Positions 48,589 through 56,663 of a stretch of 64,000 bases of DNA are shown here, in pieces (position 1 is the stretch's first letter; the number at the start of each line of letters is the position of its first letter). A model generated the notes under the pieces. It ran no database searches. It was not told the origin of the DNA and saw nothing but the letters and a program-made list of their open reading frames with translations. The stretch spans positions 310,001 through 374,000 of the forward strand of contig NZ_MIEU01000002.1 in assembly GCF_001968825.1 (NCBI RefSeq), in the 5' to 3' direction. The stretch comes from Tersicoccus sp. Bi-70 (GTDB lineage Bacteria > Actinomycetota > Actinomycetes > Actinomycetales > Micrococcaceae). The translations under genes and the position numbers were made by a program.

Positions 48589-49623
48589 ATGGGGAAGAAG
48601 TTCGATGTCGTGATCGGCAACCCTCCTTACCAGGAGGAGGCGCAGGGCGACGGCACCCGAGACACGCCCGTCTACCACCTGTTCATGGACGCGGCGTACG
48701 AGATCGCGCATAAGGCCGTGCTCATCACGCCGGCACGCTTCCTCTTCAACGCTGGGTTCACACCGAAGGCGTGGAACGAGAAGATGCTCGCGGATCGGCA
48801 CCTGAGCGTCCCGAACTACGTGCCCAACAGCAACGACCTCTTCCCTGGCACTGACATCAAGGGTGGAATCGCTGTCACTTACTGGGATGAGGGGCGTGAT
48901 GACGAGCCGATTGACACGTTCACGAGCTACCCAGAGCTCAATGGGATTCTGCACAAGGTCAACGCAGCGCACGACGCATCCATCGCACCCGAGATCACAA
49001 GCTCCCGCTCGTTTCGATACACCGATGCTTTGTACGACCAGCATCCGGAGGCTCGGGCTCTCCGTCCTGAGGGCAACGCAGCGCTGGTGAACACGAACAC
49101 TTTCGAGCAGTTCTCGTTTCTGTATCACGCCGACCAGCCTCAGGACCAAAACGACTATGTGCGTGTTCTTGGTCTGATCAAGAATCGGCGATTGTCGCGC
49201 TGGATCCGCAAGGACTACATCGCTGGCCCGGCGAGCTATGGCAAGTTCAAGGTCGTCGTCACGGCTGCAAACGGATCAGGAACGCTCGGTGAAGTGCTCT
49301 CCAGCCCGCTAGTTGCCGAGCCGTGGGTTGCCGTCACCCAAACGTTTATCACAATCGGTGCTTTCGAAGAGGAGGCTCATGCTCTTGCATGCCTCAAGTA
49401 CGTGAAGACCAAGTTCGCGCGCGTCATGCTCGGCATCCTGAAGATCACGCAGCACAACCCGGCGAAAGTCTGGAAGCACGTTCCGCTCCAGGACTTCACT
49501 GTGGACTCGGACATCAACTGGTCGACGTCTATCTCAGAGATCGATCAGCAGCTGTACGGCAAGTACGGCTTCGACGACACCGAGATAGACTTCATCGAGG
49601 CCCGCGTGAAGCCGATGAACTGA
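48589..49623 (+). CDS. Eco57I-type N6-adenine methylase C-terminal half
   Basis: A 344-aa protein that begins MGKKFDVVIGNPPYQEEAQGD, so catalytic motif IV (NPPY) is at residues 11-14 and no SAM-binding motif I precedes it. LITPARFLFNAG and GGIAVTYWD match the Eco57I methylase family; the rest (from about residue 150) probably recognises DNA. It starts 2 bp after the helicase stop in a different frame. Short NPPY-first proteins of this kind recur in other bacteria as I recall, so the split looks natural rather than a fresh frameshift. Confidence 0.75.
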   Translation: MGKKFDVVIGNPPYQEEAQGDGTRDTPVYHLFMDAAYEIAHKAVLITPARFLFNAGFTPKAWNEKMLADRHLSVPNYVPNSNDLFPGTDIKGGIAVTYWDEGRDDEPIDTFTSYPELNGILHKVNAAHDASIAPEITSSRSFRYTDALYDQHPEARALRPEGNAALVNTNTFEQFSFLYHADQPQDQNDYVRVLGLIKNRRLSRWIRKDYIAGPASYGKFKVVVTAANGSGTLGEVLSSPLVAEPWVAVTQTFITIGAFEEEAHALACLKYVKTKFARVMLGILKITQHNPAKVWKHVPLQDFTVDSDINWSTSISEIDQQLYGKYGFDDTEIDFIEARVKPMN

Positions 49624-49786
49624 TGCTTCGCCTCCGTGCCGTGAAAGAGCATGTCCCTACCACGCAAGCAAGGAGTGTCAGGGCAATCCCGACGGAATGT
49701 GGCCGTTCATAGTCCAGTATGAGTCTCGGCTGAGAGCCGGACGGCCGCGATCTCGGGCCCAGTGGAGCAGCCGGGAGCTGGCGAGT

Positions 49787-50872
49787 TCATCGGCGAGGCC
49801 TTACTGGGCTCTTGGGCGCGCTTTCGATCGTCTGCTTTGAGAAGGACAGCGGGATCTGTCGCAGGATTGGCGTTCCTGAGCCATGCAGGAGTTTGTTCAT
49901 CGCCTTTATAATCTTGTTTCGCGCCATATCAACCTTGTTGACCCGTTGCATCCACTCCGCTTGGGATGCCGAATTGTCAAAGTTCAGTACATTCCCGTAC
50001 ACCCGATCGCCGCGCGCTCCCTGGCGCAGCACGTCGAGCGTTCGCCTTATAGTAGAAATTCCTGCTCTTGCCTCGCTGACGAATCCGGCAAGACGCGGTT
50101 CGTACAGCCACTCAATCGGAAAAGACACCGGGGCGATTAAGGCATTGTTGCGACGAGATAAAACCTGTCCTGTCCCCAGTGCGTGGCTCATGTCTTGAAG
50201 GGCTTGGTCGAGTTCGTCAAAGGAGAACTCATTACGCATGGACACCTGCATCGCGCTGCGGTCGAAGACATTCCGGAGCGCACTGAGCACAGTTCGCGCC
50301 ATCGCGTCCACCGATGGCATTGACGACAATGCCATCCAAACGCTGTGTGGTATGGCGTCACCCAGGTCGGCTTCGACGTAGGCCTTGGCGAGACCGAACG
50401 CCGCGCTCGCATCGACGTTTGGGTCGAGGAGGTGCTCGTAAAACTTCTGGGTGAACATCGATGCAACGTCATCCTCTACAGCGTCAGACGTGCCGACGAC
50501 CCAGCCGCCGCTCGGGGCAACAAGCTCGAGCACCTCGGGTCCCGGGACCGAGGTGTGACAACCGCTCAGATACACGCCTTCGAGAGCTGGACTGGCAGCG
50601 CGCACCACCTCCAGAACCGATGATATGGAACGTGCGACGGTCCTGCGTCCTTCGTTGACCTCGATCTCGCCGCGGGTCGTGCCGTGACCGATGAAGTGGA
50701 AGATGGTTGGTTCCAAGGATGCGATGAAGCTGCCGAGCCCGTCCCATTCGAGGGCGTGACTCGCGACGACGACGTCGACCTCGCTCGATCGACAGAGTTC
50801 GAGACTTCGCACCTCGTCATCCGCGTGCGTCAACTGTTCGTCAGCGCAATTCCACACTGCGATACTCGTCAT
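49787..50872 (-). CDS. CHAT-domain (caspase-like) protease
   Basis: A 361-aa protein if started at the ATG at 50872; an upstream ATG at 50932 adds 20 residues of doubtful coding character. The CHAT catalytic dyad is visible: H63 in FHFIGHG and C105 in VYLSGCHTS, followed by GGWVVGTSDAV and AFGLAKAYVEADLGD, typical of the clan CD fold. Residues about 200-361 have no recognised domain and may sense a trigger or bind the target. CHAT proteases act as suicide effectors in several bacterial defence systems. It faces the restriction operon tail to tail across 163 bp that hold nothing evident. Confidence 0.78.
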   Translation of the reverse strand: MTSIAVWNCADEQLTHADDEVRSLELCRSSEVDVVVASHALEWDGLGSFIASLEPTIFHFIGHGTTRGEIEVNEGRRTVARSISSVLEVVRAASPALEGVYLSGCHTSVPGPEVLELVAPSGGWVVGTSDAVEDDVASMFTQKFYEHLLDPNVDASAAFGLAKAYVEADLGDAIPHSVWMALSSMPSVDAMARTVLSALRNVFDRSAMQVSMRNEFSFDELDQALQDMSHALGTGQVLSRRNNALIAPVSFPIEWLYEPRLAGFVSEARAGISTIRRTLDVLRQGARGDRVYGNVLNFDNSASQAEWMQRVNKVDMARNKIIKAMNKLLHGSGTPILRQIPLSFSKQTIESAPKSPVRPRR

Positions 50873-51081
50873 GTCCAGAACGATGCCACATCTCTGCCTT
50901 TGCCTGAGTGGCGCCCAGGCTGCATTCGGCATTGCAAGAGGATTCCGGCTCTACTGCGAAGAGCCGTGTCTTCGCGTCGATCCGGTGAGGCACGATCCGA
51001 GGCGTCGAGACGCCCTCCGTCGTCCCGGCAGTGGCGCCGACTGCGTCCGTCACCGCGGATGGCCTTGGAGGACCTCCCTGC

Positions 51082-54000
51082 TTACGTCCGGGCCGCGCAC
51101 GACTCGACAACGCGATCGACCCACGGGAGCACGTTTTCCGCTGCCGACGTGCCACTGGCGGCGTCATGGCGGCCGTAGTCGCCGACGCGTTCGGCGCCGA
51201 GGCGGCGGAGGGTCTCGTCGAGAATCTCCGAGCCGCGCGAGTAGGTGGAGGGGTAGGAGCGGTCGCCGAGCCCGAACATCGCGTAGCGCAGGCCGGTAAG
51301 GTCGGGCTTCTGCTCGAGCAGGGCCTGGTGGAAGCCTCGGGCGGTGGTGGGGAGCTCGCCGTCGCCATAAGTGGAGCACACCAACAGGTGCGGCGTGGTG
51401 CGATCCAGGGCCGCTGTGACGTCGGTGGTATCGAGGGTGCCGATGTCGCGGATGGTAATGGCGAACCGGTCAGCCAGGTGGCGGCCCAGTTCCTCGGCAC
51501 CGAGTTCGGCGTTGCCGGACTCGGTGCCGAACAGAACTGTCAGTGGCGGTAGGTCGGCAGCGATGCTCACCACCTCGGCGGCACCTCGGACGGCGCGCTC
51601 GGGGGCGCCGACGGCGGCGGACGCCAGCAGGCGCAGCTCCCGGGTGTCGCGCAGTTTGCCGCGGATCCGGCCGGCGGTTGCGCGGGCGAGTTCCTCGGCG
51701 TCGACCCGCCGCCAGCCGGCCCAGTCCGTCGCCCGTCCCAGGTAGGGAACGAGCGCGGTGTAGCCGCGCGCTGGGCCGCTAGGCCGGGACGAACGCGAGG
51801 GGGCATCAATGCCTGCGAGGTCGGCGGCGATAGTCTCGGCCAGCTCGCGGGAATCGGTGCGCTGGGAGGGGATGGTCCCGTAGGGCCCACGACGTGCCCA
51901 GCCGGCCACGTAGAGACCCGGCTCGATCCGCCCCGTCTCCCGGGTCCGTTCTTCGAGGCCGCCGAGGGAGCCGACAAGGTCGTCCGCGCACCCGTGGAAG
52001 CCGATGGCGGTGACCACTGCGTCCGCGTCCAGCCGCACGAACGCGTTCTCCGCGCCGGCCGCCTGATCGCACGCGGCGATGGAGAGCGCGCCGACGTGAA
52101 GAGTCTTAGCGTCCTTTGCGAGCCCCTCAACTGAGCGGTCTTCGGCCTCGCCATCAGGCTCGCCACCGGCCGCGTCACCGGCTTCGTCGTGGGCAGCCTG
52201 GTGATGGCCGTGGACCTCGGCGGGGACGTAGCCGATCCACCACTCCACCCGCAGGGCAACGCCGGCACCTGAGGTAGCAACGCCGGAGCGGATGAGCTCA
52301 GCGACGAGCTCCGATCGCGGGTCGCCGGCGGCCTCAAGCTGGGCAAGGCTGACGCCATGGACGACGTGCTCGATGCCGGGCAGGTCGAGGATCTCGCGGA
52401 GCATCACCGGGTCGAACTTCGCCGTGGCAGGTAGCGACCGGCCGACCACGTGCAACGTGGTGAGGTCCCGGGTCAGGGCGGTGTGGGCCTCGTCGTGGAT
52501 GTCGGAGTCGGCCAGGTGCTCGGCGCGCTTGACGGTCAAGCGGATCAGGTCCATGGCCACGTTACCCATGCCGACGACGACGGCGGAACGGCCGAGCGTC
52601 GGTAGCGAGGCAGTAACGCACGCGGCCGGATCACCATTGAGCAGCCGGGTCAGCTCCCCGGAGCCGAACAGTCCGGGTCGGGGAGCGCCGTCGATCAGCG
52701 CACCCGGCACCGCCAGCGCCACGTCCCCGGTGAGCCCGGTGGCGACGACCACGGCGTCGTGCGTGTCACGCAGCTGCTGCAGGGTGAGCTCAGCGCCGGC
52801 GGCGTCCTGGGATCGGACCGCGGGGGCGTCCTGCGCAGGACGGCCGCGGAGCACGACGTCCTCGGCGACGCGACCGGTGTGCACTCGGGTGGAGCCGACG
52901 AACCGGACGCCGTCGTGGTCGAAGAGGCGGGCGAACTGGTCGGCGACGGCCTTGGTGCCCTGATGGTCGGCGGCCACCCCGGACCGGACGAGGCCGTACG
53001 GAGTGGGGCGGGCGTCGTAGACGGTCACCTGAGCGCCGGGCAGCCGGCGCAGGACGGCCTGGGCGGTGTAGCAGCCGGCAGGGCCGGCGCCGATGATGGC
53101 CACGTGCGGGCGGAGAGATGATGCTTCGGCGGGTGTCGACACGGCCGAGATGGCACCGGCCGAGGCGGGAGCGGCGGCAGGCGGAACCGTCGTGGCGACC
53201 GGCGAGGCAGTCGAGTGCGCCGGGTCGGACGACGGGGCCGTCGAGGCACGCGCAGGGGAGATGGTGGAGCCCGACGTCGCGTCCATCCCACCTGTCGTCG
53301 TCGTGCTCGCGCCGGAAGACCCGGTGTCGAACGTGACCGGCAGCGCGTCCATGCCCCTGAACACCCACCCGCCGGCCACCGCGGGCCGCTCGGGGTGCAG
53401 GTCAAGCCCGGGCAGCGCCTTGAAGAGGGCCGGCAGCGCGACGTCGGCGACCTCGGCGCGCGCGACCCATGCGCCCAGGCACACGTGCACGCCCTTGCCG
53501 AAGGCCAGGTGCGCGCCCTGTCCGCTGCGGGTGAGATCGAACCGCTCCGGCGAGAGCCACTGCTGCTCGTCGCGGTTGGCCGAGAGCAGGCAGATGCCCA
53601 GCTTCGCGCCGGCTGGCAGTCGCACCCCCTGGAGGTCGACGTCGCGCGTGGTCTGCCGCGAGTACATGCCGATCGGCGCCACCCAGCGGATCGTCTCGTC
53701 GAACACGGCGTGCCACCGGGACGGGTCCGTCTCGACGAGAGCGCGCTGCGCCGGGTCGCGCATCAGCGCCCAGGCGGCGACGCCGATCGCGTCGCGCGGT
53801 TCGTTGAGGCCGCCGCCGATGGTCATCTTGAGGTTGGCGCGGATCGACTCGATCGGCATCTGCTCCCCGGGCAGGGCGAGCAGGGCGGAGAGCAGCGAGC
53901 TGTCGGGGTGGCGCCGGTGCCAGCCGATCATCTCGTCCAGCGCGTCGTCGACCTCGTCGAACGACGACTCGCCGCGCGCCCACACGGCCGGGTCGTCGGC

Positions 54001-54516
54001 GTAGTTGCCGGTGGCGTCGATCATCGTCTGGCTCCAGCGCTGCAGGTCCTCCTGCGTGACGTTGTGCAGGCCGGTGATGGCGCGCAGGTTCTCGGCGGCG
54101 AAGGGCGCGGCGAAGTCCCACACCAGATCCGCGCCGGGACCTTTCTCCCGCAGCAGCTCGAGGTACCGCTCGGCGTTGCGTTCGAAGATCGGCAGCCACG
54201 ACTTCTTCACGACCGACGGGCGCAGCACCGGCTGCCAGGCGCGACGCTCGACGGCGTGGTCCGGGTCGTCCTTGCGCAGCATCGAGTGGCCCATGGCCCG
54301 GATCATCAGCGACCCCTTCTCGTTGGCGGAGAAGGTCTGCTGGTCCATTTCGGTGTCGTGGACGGCGGCGTAGGAGGTGACGAGGTAGCGGTTGACGGCG
54401 GGGACCCAGTGCACGCCGCCCTCGGCGCGGAGCCGCTCGAAGGTGGGGAAGGGGTCGGCGTAGAGCTCGGGGATCGACACCCAGTCGGCGACGGGGGCGT
54501 CGGTGATGGTGGTCAT
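51082..54516 (-). CDS. Cytochrome P450 - adrenodoxin-reductase-like - flavodoxin fusion
   Basis: An 1144-aa protein with three redox parts. P450 (1-398): ExxR as E274-R277, haem Cys C346 in AFGKGVHVCLG. A Thr/Ala/Ser/Pro-rich linker (398-468). A reductase of the adrenodoxin reductase/FprA/XplB type (469-980): FAD loop IIGAGPAGCYTAQ (476-481), NADP loop VVVGMGNVAMD, and C-terminal GWARRGPYGTIPSQRTDSRE. Flavodoxin (991-1144): FGTESGNAE phosphate loop, STYGDGELP and FGLGDRSYPS. Predicted flow is NADPH to FAD to FMN to haem in one chain. The I-helix reads GGGLNEPRD and lacks the usual Thr. Its ATG overlaps the HtaA-like gene as ATGA. Substrate unknown. Confidence 0.93.
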   Translation of the reverse strand: MTTITDAPVADWVSIPELYADPFPTFERLRAEGGVHWVPAVNRYLVTSYAAVHDTEMDQQTFSANEKGSLMIRAMGHSMLRKDDPDHAVERRAWQPVLRPSVVKKSWLPIFERNAERYLELLREKGPGADLVWDFAAPFAAENLRAITGLHNVTQEDLQRWSQTMIDATGNYADDPAVWARGESSFDEVDDALDEMIGWHRRHPDSSLLSALLALPGEQMPIESIRANLKMTIGGGLNEPRDAIGVAAWALMRDPAQRALVETDPSRWHAVFDETIRWVAPIGMYSRQTTRDVDLQGVRLPAGAKLGICLLSANRDEQQWLSPERFDLTRSGQGAHLAFGKGVHVCLGAWVARAEVADVALPALFKALPGLDLHPERPAVAGGWVFRGMDALPVTFDTGSSGASTTTTGGMDATSGSTISPARASTAPSSDPAHSTASPVATTVPPAAAPASAGAISAVSTPAEASSLRPHVAIIGAGPAGCYTAQAVLRRLPGAQVTVYDARPTPYGLVRSGVAADHQGTKAVADQFARLFDHDGVRFVGSTRVHTGRVAEDVVLRGRPAQDAPAVRSQDAAGAELTLQQLRDTHDAVVVATGLTGDVALAVPGALIDGAPRPGLFGSGELTRLLNGDPAACVTASLPTLGRSAVVVGMGNVAMDLIRLTVKRAEHLADSDIHDEAHTALTRDLTTLHVVGRSLPATAKFDPVMLREILDLPGIEHVVHGVSLAQLEAAGDPRSELVAELIRSGVATSGAGVALRVEWWIGYVPAEVHGHHQAAHDEAGDAAGGEPDGEAEDRSVEGLAKDAKTLHVGALSIAACDQAAGAENAFVRLDADAVVTAIGFHGCADDLVGSLGGLEERTRETGRIEPGLYVAGWARRGPYGTIPSQRTDSRELAETIAADLAGIDAPSRSSRPSGPARGYTALVPYLGRATDWAGWRRVDAEELARATAGRIRGKLRDTRELRLLASAAVGAPERAVRGAAEVVSIAADLPPLTVLFGTESGNAELGAEELGRHLADRFAITIRDIGTLDTTDVTAALDRTTPHLLVCSTYGDGELPTTARGFHQALLEQKPDLTGLRYAMFGLGDRSYPSTYSRGSEILDETLRRLGAERVGDYGRHDAASGTSAAENVLPWVDRVVESCAART

Positions 54517-54983
54517 CGGGCGTCCTCGATCTCGATCGGCGCCAGGGGGAGACCCGCGGGGTAGTGGCCCATGAAGAGGTCGGCGCCGGACTCGGCGAGG
54601 GTCAGTCGCGTGTACCGGCGGCCGGTCCCGGTCTCCTCGGGTTCGCCGAGGTCGGCGAGGACCATGCGCTCGCCGCGAGGGGACGGGCCGGCGAAGGGGT
54701 CGGCGATGGTGACGCTCGCTCCACCCTCGGTCTGCTCGATCACGAGGTCGGCGAGGGTGACGGCGAGCAGGCCGTGGTGGCCGGTCCAGTGGACGGCGCC
54801 GGTGCTGCCGGCGGGGAATCGGAATCGGCCGTCCGCCGTGCGCTCGACGCCCCCGGAGACGTCGACCCGACCGTCCGCCAGGCGTTCGACGTAGGCGGTG
54901 AAGTCGGCGTGGAACGCCCAGATGAGGCTTGACGACGACGACGACGTGCGGGTGCCGGGTTCTGTCGTGACGGCGGCGATCAT
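54513..54983 (-). CDS. HtaA-like domain protein, P450 partner
   Basis: A 156-aa protein. From residue 19 it follows the HtaA pattern (a haem-binding domain of corynebacterial haem uptake proteins): LIWAFHADFTAYVERL, GGVERTADGRFRFPAGS, GAVHWTGHHGLLAVTLAD and a final FMGHYPAGLPLAPIEI. Y31 and H69/H70 are the candidate haem ligands. Unlike surface HtaA proteins it has no signal peptide, sortase site or anchor, so it should be cytoplasmic. The ATG at 54983 has GGAGGAG upstream. It is translationally coupled to the P450 fusion, suggesting a role in haem delivery or substrate binding. Confidence 0.65.
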   Translation of the reverse strand: MIAAVTTEPGTRTSSSSSSLIWAFHADFTAYVERLADGRVDVSGGVERTADGRFRFPAGSTGAVHWTGHHGLLAVTLADLVIEQTEGGASVTIADPFAGPSPRGERMVLADLGEPEETGTGRRYTRLTLAESGADLFMGHYPAGLPLAPIEIEDAR

Positions 54984-55097
54984 GGGGGGCTCCTCCGGTC
55001 CGGTCGACGGCGATCGGACATTCCCCTCCACTGTGAGCCAGCTCTCAACTACAGTGCAACTGACTGTTTCTGCTCAACAAACGCAAGGGGAGTGCTG
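54984..55097. promoter_or_regulatory. Divergent promoter region of htaA-P450 operon and LysR gene
   Basis: A 114-bp intergenic region. It contains a dyad TGAG-N6-CTCA (TGAGCCAGCTCTCA, about 55034-55047) and two GTTGAG-type half-sites on the minus strand in the AT-richer stretch 55030-55080. LysR regulators often bind such interrupted dyads in divergent promoters, so this is the likely control point for the P450 operon. Confidence 0.4.
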
Positions 55098-56057
55098 ATG
55101 GAGCCGCAGGAGACGGGACCGACCGAGCCGCCGTCCACCGACGTCGTGCTCGACGCCCGGCTGACCCTCCGCCAGCTCGACCTCTTCGTCGCGGCGGCCG
55201 AGCACGGGTCCTTCGCGGCGGCCGCGCAGCACGCGTACGTCACCCCGAACGCCGTCGCCTCCGCGGTGAGCGACCTGGAGTCCGTCCTCGGGGCAACGCT
55301 GGCCGTCCGTCGTCGAGCGCGCGGACTGACCCTGACGCCGTCGGGTGTCCGGCTGCTCGACGGGGCGCGGGACCTGCTGCGGCGGGCGAGCGAGCTGCGC
55401 CTGAGCATCGGCGAGCACGGCGGGGTGCCGGTGGGGCCGGTGGCCGTCGGGTGCTATTCGACGCTCGCGCCGACCGTGGTGCCCGAGCTGTGGGCGCGGC
55501 TGGCCGAGCGGCATCCGGGCGTGGAGCTGAGCGTCACCGAGGGGACGACGGACGAGCTGGTGGCGCGGCTGGCGGTGGGGGAGCTGGATGTCGTGATCGC
55601 GTACGAGGTGGCGCTGCCGACCGAGCTGGAGGTGCGTCCGCTGTACAAGGCGAGGCCGCGTGTCGTCCTCTCGGCCGAGCACCGACTGGCGGACAGGGAC
55701 GCGGTCGACGTGCGGGACCTGGCCGACGAGCCGCTGATCCTGCTCGACCTGCCGCCGAGCGGGGCCAACACACTGGAGCTGCTGCGGCGCCGCGGGGTGC
55801 GTCCGCAGGTGGCGCACCGGACGACGAACATCGAGCTGGTCCGCTCGCTGGTGGGGCGTGGTCTCGGCTACGGCGTGCAGTTCCAGCGAACGGCGGTGCA
55901 GACGAGCGCGGAGGGCCGCCGGCTGGTGACGCTGCCGATCACGCCAGAGCCGCGGGCGGAGCCGGTCGTCGTCGCGTGGCCGCACCGGCTGGCGCTGACG
56001 TCGCGGGCGCAGGCGGTCGTCGAACTGGCACGGGAGGTGCTGGCGGCGCCGCACTGA
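55098..56057 (+). CDS. LysR family transcriptional regulator
   Basis: A 319-aa regulator. The N-terminal helix-turn-helix is LRQLDLFVAAAEHGSFAAAAQHAYVTPNAVASAVSDLESVLGATL, followed by the linker helix and a periplasmic-binding-like effector domain (GPVAVGCYSTLAPTVVPELWARLAERHPGVELSVTEG; TTNIELVRSLVGRGLGYGV). The ATG at 55098 is preferred over a GTG at 55092 since AAGGGGAG lies 5 bp upstream. It is divergent from the HtaA-P450 operon, the classic arrangement for a regulator and its target. The inducer is unknown. Confidence 0.9.
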   Translation: MEPQETGPTEPPSTDVVLDARLTLRQLDLFVAAAEHGSFAAAAQHAYVTPNAVASAVSDLESVLGATLAVRRRARGLTLTPSGVRLLDGARDLLRRASELRLSIGEHGGVPVGPVAVGCYSTLAPTVVPELWARLAERHPGVELSVTEGTTDELVARLAVGELDVVIAYEVALPTELEVRPLYKARPRVVLSAEHRLADRDAVDVRDLADEPLILLDLPPSGANTLELLRRRGVRPQVAHRTTNIELVRSLVGRGLGYGVQFQRTAVQTSAEGRRLVTLPITPEPRAEPVVVAWPHRLALTSRAQAVVELAREVLAAPH

Positions 56058-56061
56058 TCGG

Positions 56062-56409
56062 TCATAGCTGCAGGTGCAGCCGCAACGCATCGTCGAGTCG
56101 GAGCATCAGATCCGGCGGTACACGGCCGGCGGTCCCGCCAACGCGATCGATCGCCACGGACCGGACCTGCTCTGCCTGCGCCTTCGAGTCGGATGAAAGT
56201 CCCGTCTGGTCGGCCGGCAGCAACACCTGGAAAGGGTGGACGCGTGTGACGTTGCTGGTCATCGGTACCACGGTCACGACGCCGCGGCCGAGACGCGCCG
56301 TCGTCGCATTGGCCCGGTCGTTGCTGACGACAACAGCGGGCCGGCGCTTGTCGGCTTCACCGGCTCGGGCTGGATCGAGGTCGATCCAGCGGATCTCACC
56401 GCGCAGCAC
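56062..56409 (-). CDS. mazF: MazF/PemK family mRNA interferase toxin
   Basis: A 115-aa toxin: LRGEIRWIDLDPARAGEADKRRPAVVVSNDRAN gives the conserved start with the catalytic-site Arg, followed by VVTVVPMTSNV (catalytic Thr/Ser region) and SSDSKAQAEQVRSV. These toxins cleave RNA at short sequences to halt translation. Its start overlaps the antitoxin gene by 14 bp. It lies 4 bp from the convergent LysR gene end. Confidence 0.92.
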   Translation of the reverse strand: MLRGEIRWIDLDPARAGEADKRRPAVVVSNDRANATTARLGRGVVTVVPMTSNVTRVHPFQVLLPADQTGLSSDSKAQAEQVRSVAIDRVGGTAGRVPPDLMLRLDDALRLHLQL

Positions 56410-56626
56410 GGTTCAGGCCATCCGCCGTCGTTGTGTCCCACGCGTCCTTCTCGCCGGTCGCTTCCCACTCATTCCAGGCGGCCTCGTAGGCGCTCTCCAA
56501 TTCGGCCTCGTCCAGCATGCGGATTGCTCGTTGCACGGCTGCGGATCGCGACGGAAGTCCCGCTTGTGCGGCATACCGATCGAGCGTCGCGAGATCGTTC
56601 TGCGTCAGGCTGACACTCACCTTCAT
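56396..56626 (-). CDS. mazE: MazE-like ribbon-helix-helix antitoxin
   Basis: A 76-aa protein: MKVSVSLTQNDLATLDRYAAQAGLPSRSAAVQRAIRML is a ribbon-helix-helix DNA-binding domain, and the acidic C-terminal half (ELESAYEAAWNEWEATGEKDAWD) should wrap the MazF toxin. The short inverted repeat just upstream is its likely binding site for autorepression. Confidence 0.9.
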   Translation of the reverse strand: MKVSVSLTQNDLATLDRYAAQAGLPSRSAAVQRAIRMLDEAELESAYEAAWNEWEATGEKDAWDTTTADGLNRAAR

Positions 56627-56634
56627 ACTGGCAA

Positions 56635-56651
56635 TGCTACTCCCAGTAGCA
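56635..56651 (-). promoter_or_regulatory. Candidate MazE operator
   Basis: A perfect 7-bp inverted repeat TGCTACT-CCC-AGTAGCA starting 9 bp upstream of mazE, well placed for autorepression by the RHH antitoxin. Confidence 0.6.
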
Positions 56652-56663
56652 AGGCAGGTAGGG

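Noticed and set aside
48575-48600. Frameshift between the helicase gene and the NPPY methylase gene
   Set aside because: The downstream gene has a clean start 2 bp after the stop and begins right at the motif IV strand; similar NPPY-first proteins are familiar, so a natural split is more likely. Not fully excluded.
50873-50932. 20-residue N-terminal extension of the CHAT protein
   Set aside because: The segment is basic and Gln-rich with no ribosome site for the ATG at 50932; the ATG at 50872 begins a beta strand expected of the fold. The choice remains uncertain.
44240-51081. Direct repeat of the tRNA-Ala 3' end (attachment site)
   Set aside because: I looked for a second copy of the GGGTTCGAGTCCCCTC segment in the island and found none within the window.
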